9,104 nt of DNA from a bacterium. GTDB lineage: Bacteria; UBP14; UBA6098; B30-G16. Position 1 is the first letter of the stretch. Each line of letters begins with the position of its first letter. The notes below the pieces were generated by a model that did no database searches, was not told the DNA's origin, and saw only the letters and a list, made by a program, of their open reading frames with translations. The stretch lies in NCBI GenBank assembly GCA_027064665.1, contig JAMOPH010000311.1, positions 1 through 9,104 of the forward strand, given 5' to 3'. The position numbers and the translations under genes are program-made. Below are positions 1-4,310 of the stretch, piece by piece.

Positions 1-540
1 TCTGCCGATGGGATTTGAGTTATTAAACAGTTCGCGGACCACTGTCTCGCCCACGACGCAGACATATCTTTTGCGCTGGATATCGCTGTCGGTGAAGAAG
101 CGCCCGGCGGTAAGGTGAGTGGCGATGATTTTTGCATAATCGGGACCCACGCCGACCACCGTGGTTTGAAGGGTGTTTTTCCAGTGGGAGGCTGTTCTGG
201 CAGGGTATTTCACCACGGGGGATATAGCCTCACAATCGGGGCAGCCCTCGCGCAGGGGCTTGTAATAACTCAGTTCCAGTTTTGGGCGGCGCCATAGGTC
301 CCGGCGCGCACGCCGCCGCGAAAAACCGACAAAGTTCATCGGCGAAATCCTCATCACATTGAAGGTCTCAGGTCCCATAGTCTCAAACTGCTTTACCAAC
401 TCGGAGTGCAGGGAAAGAGCGAGAGTGCTCATCCCGGAGACGGCAATAACCCCGATGGCAACCCCCAGCGCCACTAAAAAACTCCGCAGTTTCTGCCCCA
501 GCACCGCGCGCCAGGCAATTTTTATCATCTCGTAAATCAT
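1..540 (-). CDS. MacB/FtsX-type ABC transporter permease, N-terminal part (cut by window edge)
   Basis: The frame is open for 180 codons from the ATG at 540 down to base 1, so the C-terminal part lies outside the window. Residues 1-20 are a short basic cytoplasmic segment (IKIAWRAVLGQKLRS), followed by one hydrophobic segment at about 21-42. After this comes an extracytoplasmic region whose end matches the MacB periplasmic core pattern: VVGVGPDYAKI, then GRFFTDSD, VCVVGETVVRELF and NPIGR at about 128-180. The family forms the membrane subunit of ABC systems that move lipoproteins, peptides or drugs, or act mechanically across the envelope. The substrate is unknown and no ATPase gene is in view. 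The gene starts one base after the uppP stop (TGA-A-ATG) and has no clear Shine-Dalgarno sequence, which suggests translational coupling. A second ATG four codons later is possible. Odd feature: a CPDC pair (C100, C103) and a further Cys161 in the predicted extracytoplasmic part. Confidence 0.85.
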   Translation of the reverse strand, partial: MIYEMIKIAWRAVLGQKLRSFLVALGVAIGVIAVSGMSTLALSLHSELVKQFETMGPETFNVMRISPMNFVGFSRRRARRDLWRRPKLELSYYKPLREGCPDCEAISPVVKYPARTASHWKNTLQTTVVGVGPDYAKIIATHLTAGRFFTDSDIQRKRYVCVVGETVVRELFNNSNPIGR

Positions 541-541
541 T

Positions 542-1315
542 TCAAATCAAAATCAAACTCACACAACCAAGGATAAGGCAATATATTCCAAAAATCCACA
601 GTTTTCCCCTGCGGATGATTGGAATCAAAAGTGCGAGGGCAAAATACCCTACCACCGCGGCGACGAGAACCGCCGCCCACAACTGGGGCGATGGGGACAC
701 GCCCGCCTTCAGCATTTTTGCGCCTTTTAGAACTATTGCCCCCGCCAGCGCGGGCACAGCAAGCAAAAATGAGAACTCCGCCGCCTTGCGGGGATTTATC
801 CCGCTCCACAGCGCCGCAGATATGGTGCTTCCACTGCGCGAAATCCCCGGCAGTATAGCCAGCGCCTGCGCAAAACCGATAAATATCGTGTTTCCCCATC
901 CAAGTTGGCGGGAAAGTTGGCGCCTCTGCGCGAATATCGTTGAGAGCAAAATCCCCCCGGTGATAATCAGCATAGTTGCGGCGAACTCAGGCGCGGAGAA
1001 CAGCGACTCAATATACTCATCAAAGAGCACCCCTATCACTCCGGCGGGGATTGATGCCCAGAGGATAAAAAGTATTTCCCGTCCCTCGGGGGAGCGGAAA
1101 TCGGCGCGGAACAGCGCCCGCAGAAGTTCCCAGATTCGGCGGCGGTAGAACACTAAAATTGAAAGCAGGGTGCCAAAGTGCAGAAATATCTCCACGGTGG
1201 CGTCGGGTTCGGATATCCCCAAAAGGTGTTTCCCTAAAACCAGATGCCCCGAACTTGACACCGGCAGGAACTCTGTCAGCCCCTGAATTATTGCGAGTGC
1301 GATAAGTTTTATCAT
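542..1315 (-). CDS. uppP: Undecaprenyl-diphosphatase UppP (BacA family)
   Basis: This integral membrane phosphatase removes a phosphate from undecaprenyl diphosphate, regenerating the lipid carrier used for peptidoglycan and other envelope polymers. Loss usually lowers, and overproduction raises, bacitracin tolerance. The protein has 257 residues, close to the usual 260-280. The first signature, QGLTEFLPVSSSGH, lies at residues 11-24: Q11 and E15 form the (E/Q)xxxE motif, with S21 and H24 matching E. coli Ser27 and His30. The second signature, PGISRSGST, lies at 156-164 with R160 matching the essential E. coli Arg174. The rest is a series of hydrophobic helices. The ATG overlaps the upstream udg stop codon by four bases (ATGA), and GGAAGGTGAGGG sits directly before it, so translation is probably coupled to udg. 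The downstream permease starts one base after this gene. Confidence 0.96.
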   Translation of the reverse strand: MIKLIALAIIQGLTEFLPVSSSGHLVLGKHLLGISEPDATVEIFLHFGTLLSILVFYRRRIWELLRALFRADFRSPEGREILFILWASIPAGVIGVLFDEYIESLFSAPEFAATMLIITGGILLSTIFAQRRQLSRQLGWGNTIFIGFAQALAILPGISRSGSTISAALWSGINPRKAAEFSFLLAVPALAGAIVLKGAKMLKAGVSPSPQLWAAVLVAAVVGYFALALLIPIIRRGKLWIFGIYCLILGCVSLILI

Positions 1316-2028
1316 CCCTCACCTTCCAGAATTTCCTCGTATTTGGACATAAGAAAGCGCAGGTCGTCCATAACGAAGCGCTTGAGGCGGTCGTTTCTGA
1401 GCACCGCCGCAGGATGGTATGTGACAATCATCGGAATTGAGTGGAATGAGAACATCTGTCCGCGCATTTTGGAGAGGGGCGCCTTGGTTTTCAGAAGCGC
1501 CTGAGCGGCAACCCGCCCCAGACAGCATATAATTTTGGGCTGGATAATCTCAATCTGGCGCAGAAGGTATGGCATACAGGCGGCTTCTTCTGAGGGCAGT
1601 GGGTCGCGGTTGTTCGGCGGGCGGCATTTGAGCACATTGGCGATGAATACCTCGTCGCGGTCAATGTCAATTGCGGCTAAGAATTTGTCCAAAAGTTTTC
1701 CTGCGCGCCCGACGAAGGGAATACCTGTGGCGTCCTCGTCGGCGCCGGGCGCCTCACCGATGAACATTATATCGGCGTCTGGGTTGCCCGCCCCGGGGAC
1801 TGTGTTTGTGCGGGTTCTGTGGAGTTCGCACTTTGTGCAGCGGGCGATTTGTTCGGCGAGTTCGCCCAGAAGTCGCCCTTTATCCCCGGCTGAAACCTTT
1901 TGTGTTCTTTTTTTCGGCGCAGTTTGTGCCTGTTTTTCCCTCTGTGCCGCCTCGATTTCCCCCACGGGCAGGTCTTTTTCGCCCATATCGGCGAGATACC
2001 GCAGGTAGTTTTTCACCTCGTTTCTCAT
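1312..2028 (-). CDS. udg: Family 4 uracil-DNA glycosylase ([4Fe-4S] type)
   Basis: The enzyme removes uracil from DNA (from cytosine deamination or dUTP incorporation), the first step of base-excision repair. Numbering from the ATG at 2028, four cysteines at 64, 67, 135 and 151 have the spacing of the iron-sulfur ligands of the Thermus thermophilus family 4 enzyme (2 residues between the first pair, then intervals of 68 and 16). The uracil-pocket motif GEAPGADEDATGIPFVGRAG is at about 91-110, the KCRPPNNRDP segment follows, and the HPA motif (TYHPAAVLR) is near 204-212. Residues 1-60 form a charged extension ahead of the catalytic core, as in many bacterial family 4 members. A TTG three codons upstream (2037) is also in frame but overlaps a candidate -10 element, so the ATG is preferred. 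Neither start has a Shine-Dalgarno sequence. The 3' end overlaps uppP by four bases. Confidence 0.93.
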   Translation of the reverse strand: MRNEVKNYLRYLADMGEKDLPVGEIEAAQREKQAQTAPKKRTQKVSAGDKGRLLGELAEQIARCTKCELHRTRTNTVPGAGNPDADIMFIGEAPGADEDATGIPFVGRAGKLLDKFLAAIDIDRDEVFIANVLKCRPPNNRDPLPSEEAACMPYLLRQIEIIQPKIICCLGRVAAQALLKTKAPLSKMRGQMFSFHSIPMIVTYHPAAVLRNDRLKRFVMDDLRFLMSKYEEILEGEG

Positions 2029-2036
2029 AGGGTTCA

Positions 2037-2064
2037 AGATAAGCGGCGTTTCGGCGGTTCACAA
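2037..2064 (-). promoter_or_regulatory. Candidate sigma70-type promoter for udg-uppP-permease
   Basis: Read on the minus strand, TTGTGA (2064-2059) and TTATCT (2042-2037) are separated by 16 bases. The -10 element ends eight bases before the udg ATG at 2028, so a transcript would begin at or within a few bases of the start codon. That would explain the missing Shine-Dalgarno sequence. This is pattern matching only; the match to consensus is partial. Confidence 0.3.
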
Positions 2065-2130
2065 GGGGGAAATTTACCAGAAATTCCTCCGAGCGCCGGG
2101 GTGAACAATGTGGCTGATTATTTTGCGTAA

Positions 2131-2153
2131 AGCCCCCGGATTTTCCGGGGGCT
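2131..2153 (-). terminator. GC-rich hairpin terminator after the 78-residue gene
   Basis: A perfect 9-bp stem, AGCCCCCGG (2131-2139) with CCGGGGGCT (2145-2153), encloses a 5-base loop. It lies 8 bases beyond the stop codon of the minus-strand 78-residue gene. The tail on the minus strand is only modestly T-rich (TTACGCAAAA), so it is a strong hairpin with a weak U-tract. It separates that gene from udg. Confidence 0.7.
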
Positions 2154-2161
2154 GAAGATTT

Positions 2162-2398
2162 CTATATCGGCAGGTCATCCCCGCAGGAGTCATCATAGGA
2201 CAGGGGTGGAAGGTCATCTGGATAGTTTTTCCTATTTCTAAGTTTGCGGAGAAAGTTTCTAAATTCCGGTATGATGAACTCCTGCATTACAACTTTGAGT
2301 AGTTCTCGGGTGGTTTCAATGAGCAGATACGCCGCTTCACCTTTAAGTGCCGGCTGAAATTGTTTGTAAGCCGGTTGAAATCTGTAGCTTTTCCTCAT
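2162..2398 (-). CDS. Unrecognised 78-residue protein
   Basis: I do not recognise a family. Reality as a gene is supported by a near-perfect Shine-Dalgarno sequence (AAGGAGGTG, five bases before the ATG), a hairpin terminator just after the stop and a dedicated AT-rich upstream region. The basic N-terminus holds a tandem near-repeat, RFQPAYK then QFQPALK (residues 6-19), and the DNA of the two units is also similar. Residues 20-57 look like one long or two linked amphipathic helices rich in Leu, Ile, Glu, Arg and Lys (AYLLIETTRELLKVVMQEF, then IPEFRNFLRKLRNRK). The tail (58-78) is acidic and proline-rich with one cysteine and two DDLP motifs. There is no signal peptide or clear membrane segment, so a small soluble or peripheral protein is likely. 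Base composition is less GC-rich than its neighbours. Function unknown; a small regulatory or accessory protein is only a guess. Confidence 0.72.
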   Translation of the reverse strand: MRKSYRFQPAYKQFQPALKGEAAYLLIETTRELLKVVMQEFIIPEFRNFLRKLRNRKNYPDDLPPLSYDDSCGDDLPI

Positions 2399-2482
2399 TT
2401 TTCACCTCCTTTTTGTTTTGTAGTATTGTGGTCTATATCTGGATTCCCCGGATGCTTCTAATTGTTCATTTTTCACCTCCTT
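2395..2482 (-). repeat. 17-bp direct repeat of Shine-Dalgarno plus start codon
   Basis: The 17 bases AAGGAGGTGAAAAATGA (minus strand) occur at 2411-2395 and, identically, at 2482-2466, 71 bases apart. The copy at 2395-2411 provides the ribosome-binding site and ATG of the 78-residue gene. The upstream copy precedes a three-codon frame. The flanking A-rich bases are also similar but not identical. Confidence 0.85.
2458..2469 (-). other. Three-codon upstream reading frame (Met-Asn-Asn-stop) with strong ribosome-binding site
   Basis: The upstream copy of the 17-bp repeat leads into ATG-AAC-AAT-TAG. The Shine-Dalgarno sequence (AAGGAGGTG) and its spacing are as good as those of the real gene 71 bases downstream. 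Ribosomes should load here and stop almost at once. It may be a minimal leader frame that controls the downstream gene, or the remnant of a duplicated or decapitated gene start. The sequence cannot decide between these. Confidence 0.4.
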
Positions 2483-2635
2483 GTTTGTGGTTATATCTTA
2501 TGGGATATATGATGTGATTTTTCCTGAATATAGTAATACCCTATTTTCCAAAAGATGTATATGACGGGATTGACCTTTTGTTGAAATGATGTGATAAGAA
2601 TGTAATGAAGATATTAAAATTTAAGATGATTAAGA

Positions 2636-2664
2636 TATATATTTTATTTTTCCCCATTTTCCAA
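2636..2664 (-). promoter_or_regulatory. Candidate promoter for the 78-residue gene
   Basis: On the minus strand TTGGAA (2664-2659) is followed after 17 bases by TATATA (2641-2636). Initiation near 2629 would give about 160 bases of leader before the three-codon frame and about 230 before the 78-residue gene. Very AT-rich DNA produces such matches by chance, so this is tentative. Confidence 0.35.
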
Positions 2665-2713
2665 TAAAATAAGGGATATCTTATGGAAAGTGTTTTCGGC
2701 AGAGGGAGCAGAG

Positions 2714-3406
2714 TTAACTTTTCCCCTCTATCACCACCACGAACTCGCCTCGGGGCGGGTTCGCAGAAAAATATTCTATCATCTCCGAAATTTTCCCCAC
2801 CACCACTGTCTCGTAGACTTTTGAAATTTCCTTCACCACGGCGCATTTCCTGTCGCCGAAAATTTTTAGACAATCGGCAAGCATTTTGACGAGCCTGTGC
2901 GGAGATTCATAGAACACAAGAGTGTATCCAAAATCGGCGAGGGAACGCAAAAATTTTCTGCGGTTCTGCCCCGATGCCGGCGGGAAGCCGAAAAACCCAA
3001 ATCTGTCGCACCGCAGCGAGGACATAATCACCGCCGGCACAAACGCAGTCGGTCCGGGAAGCACCGACACCGAAAAGCCACTCTCCATAGCGGCACGCAC
3101 CAACGCCGCCCCCGGGTCCGATATCCCCGGTGTCCCCGAATCGGTTATGTAGGCGATTTTTTTGCCTTCTTTGAGATATCCCAGAACCTGATTTATCCGC
3201 CTGTCCTCGTTATAACTGTGCAGGGATATCAATTTTGCAGAAATCCCGAGATGATTTAGCAATTTTTTTGCCCGGCGGGTATCCTCGCAGAATATAATAT
3301 CAGCCGAGGCAAGCACCTCCCTTGCCCGCTGGGTAATATCTCCCAGATTCCCAACCGGTGTGGGAACTATATATAGGTCAGGATTGGTGTTAGAAAAGAC
3401 CCTCAT
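2714..3406 (-). CDS. rsmI: 16S rRNA 2'-O-ribose methyltransferase RsmI (C1402)
   Basis: RsmI transfers a methyl group from S-adenosylmethionine to the ribose 2'-OH of C1402 in the decoding centre of 16S rRNA. The 230-residue protein has the tetrapyrrole-methylase fold signatures in order: LYIVPTPVGNLGDIT (11-25), CEDTRRAKKLL (40-50), YITDSGTPGISDPG (86-99), LPGPTA (116-121), GFFGFPP (137-143), YESPHR (166-171) and RGEFVVVI (219-226). It is shorter than E. coli RsmI (about 286) because the C-terminal extension is missing, as in a number of other bacteria. The ATG lies one base after the stop of the lipoprotein gene (TAG-T-ATG), with only a weak GAGAT-like Shine-Dalgarno sequence inside that gene's end, so coupling is likely. 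No intrinsic terminator is visible downstream. Confidence 0.95.
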   Translation of the reverse strand: MRVFSNTNPDLYIVPTPVGNLGDITQRAREVLASADIIFCEDTRRAKKLLNHLGISAKLISLHSYNEDRRINQVLGYLKEGKKIAYITDSGTPGISDPGAALVRAAMESGFSVSVLPGPTAFVPAVIMSSLRCDRFGFFGFPPASGQNRRKFLRSLADFGYTLVFYESPHRLVKMLADCLKIFGDRKCAVVKEISKVYETVVVGKISEMIEYFSANPPRGEFVVVIEGKS

Positions 3407-3407
3407 A

Positions 3408-4274
3408 CTATCTCAAAAGCCGGAAATTGAATGTGCTTTGAGTTATCAACGAGAGTTTTATATAAGGATGGTCCAAATCGGGCGTTCTTCCCTTTTCATA
3501 GATATACGCCAGGGCGTAAATTTTGTCGCTGTCTGCGCTGGGCGGGTTGTTCCTGAACGCCACTATTTCCACTATATCCCCGACATCAACCCGCACGGAA
3601 TCGGAGAACGATGAGTCATCATACTGCTGTGCCACCGAAAGTGTGTCAAATACATCTCTGGTTGCCCCCGTGGCTATCTTTTTAAATCTGGTGTGAAATG
3701 CCCTCGTCCATCTTCCCTCGTTGACTATTTGATATGGTGTGACAAGTGCGTATGAGGTATCAAAATAGAAATCTATTGAATCCGCAAGAAATTCGTTTTC
3801 CGGTGAGCCATAATAGAAATCGTAGCCCTCATAGTCTATTATAGAATACCGGCACTGCCAGGGATATTCCCCGTTGTTATTGAGTCTGAATGCTCCCGGA
3901 CCTCGGGAGTCTAAATTGATTTCGTCGGTATAAATTGAACCTACAAGTTCGGCGGATGTTCGTTCGCTCTCGCTTTTGCCAGTAAACGCCGTGACCGAAA
4001 ATGTCCCAAATGTGTCGGGATAATAGGCAAATGAAAGGCTTCCCGCCGGCACAGACCCAATCAAATCCGAATTGAAATACACTCTATACTCCTCAATGTT
4101 TGTTGAGGGACTGGGGTCCCATTGAAGGATGACCTGATAGTCGTCATCACCGAAGGTTATAGTTAAATTTGATGGTGGTTCCGGCACCTCCGGGGATTCT
4201 GTCCCTCCGCATCCGAAAAACAGCACCCCAAATATTCCCGCCGTCAGCAGTATAGATATTGTCCTGCCCCTCAT
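3408..4274 (-). CDS. Secreted lipoprotein with fibronectin type III-like domain
   Basis: Specific function unknown. The 288-residue product starts with a basic end and hydrophobic stretch (residues 4-20) leading to FFGCGG. Cys22 is the likely lipidated residue, giving a lipoprotein facing the periplasm or anchored in the outer membrane. The lipobox is imperfect (FFGC rather than LAGC). After a Pro/Glu linker, about residues 33-111 fit a fibronectin type III fold: PPSNLTIT, then VILQWDPSPSTNIEEYRVYF, ending in FSVTAFTGKSESERT. The remainder, rich in Tyr, Asp and Phe, looks beta-rich and is unassigned. A strong AAGGAGGT precedes the ATG, which lies 36 bases after gyrA. rsmI follows after one base. 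Its place between gyrA and rsmI suggests co-transcription, not a shared role. Confidence 0.85.
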   Translation of the reverse strand: MRGRTISILLTAGIFGVLFFGCGGTESPEVPEPPSNLTITFGDDDYQVILQWDPSPSTNIEEYRVYFNSDLIGSVPAGSLSFAYYPDTFGTFSVTAFTGKSESERTSAELVGSIYTDEINLDSRGPGAFRLNNNGEYPWQCRYSIIDYEGYDFYYGSPENEFLADSIDFYFDTSYALVTPYQIVNEGRWTRAFHTRFKKIATGATRDVFDTLSVAQQYDDSSFSDSVRVDVGDIVEIVAFRNNPPSADSDKIYALAYIYEKGRTPDLDHPYIKLSLITQSTFNFRLLR

Positions 4275-4282
4275 CTTTTGAC

Positions 4283-4306
4283 CTCCTTCGGAGATTTATT
4301 TCCGAA
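4283..4306 (-). promoter_or_regulatory. Two overlapping hairpins at the lipoprotein ribosome-binding site
   Basis: In the 36-base gap after gyrA, minus-strand TTCGGA (4306-4301) can pair with TCCGAA (4292-4287) across an 8-base loop. The alternative CTCC-GAA-GGAG (4293-4283) would tie up the AAGGAGGT Shine-Dalgarno sequence. The two structures share bases and exclude each other. Both are short, so a regulatory role is speculative. Confidence 0.3.
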
Positions 4307-4310
4307 TACA

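Larger units (their letters stand above)
2399..2713. other. AT-rich intergenic leader region with several short direct repeats
   Basis: This 315-bp stretch between rsmI and the 78-residue gene holds no convincing longer gene on either strand. It is far more AT-rich than the surroundings: 2581-2640 has 11 G or C in 60 bases. Besides the 17-bp repeat it contains ATGATGTGAT at 2509-2518 and 2586-2595, ATATCTTATGG at 2493-2503 and 2676-2686, and the related CCCTATTTTCCAA and CCCCATTTTCCAA near 2539-2551 and 2652-2664. A 6-bp inverted repeat (TATATC 2492-2497, GATATA 2504-2509) and a 9-bp all-AT inverted repeat (2640-2648 with 2663-2671) are also present. No GC-rich terminator follows rsmI. Confidence 0.75.

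Noticed and set aside
615..2008. Plus-strand frames at 615-1148 and 1535-2008
   Set aside because: They mirror uppP and udg; no signals or domains of their own.
2035..2037. TTG as the start of udg
   Set aside because: No Shine-Dalgarno sequence, only three extra residues, and it touches the candidate -10 box; the ATG at 2028 is simpler. This choice is not certain.
2402..2476. 24-codon minus-strand frame from a GTG, ending exactly in the ribosome-binding site of the 78-residue gene
   Set aside because: The GTG is itself part of the AAGGAGGTG Shine-Dalgarno sequence, leaving no room for its own ribosome-binding site; an in-frame TAA lies just upstream. The ATG five bases on is the better start.
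2541..2873. 110-codon minus-strand frame spanning the rsmI end and the AT-rich region
   Set aside because: It overlaps the conserved RsmI C-terminus in another frame, has no Shine-Dalgarno sequence, and runs into low-complexity Ile/Asn/Phe-rich translation typical of non-coding AT-rich DNA.
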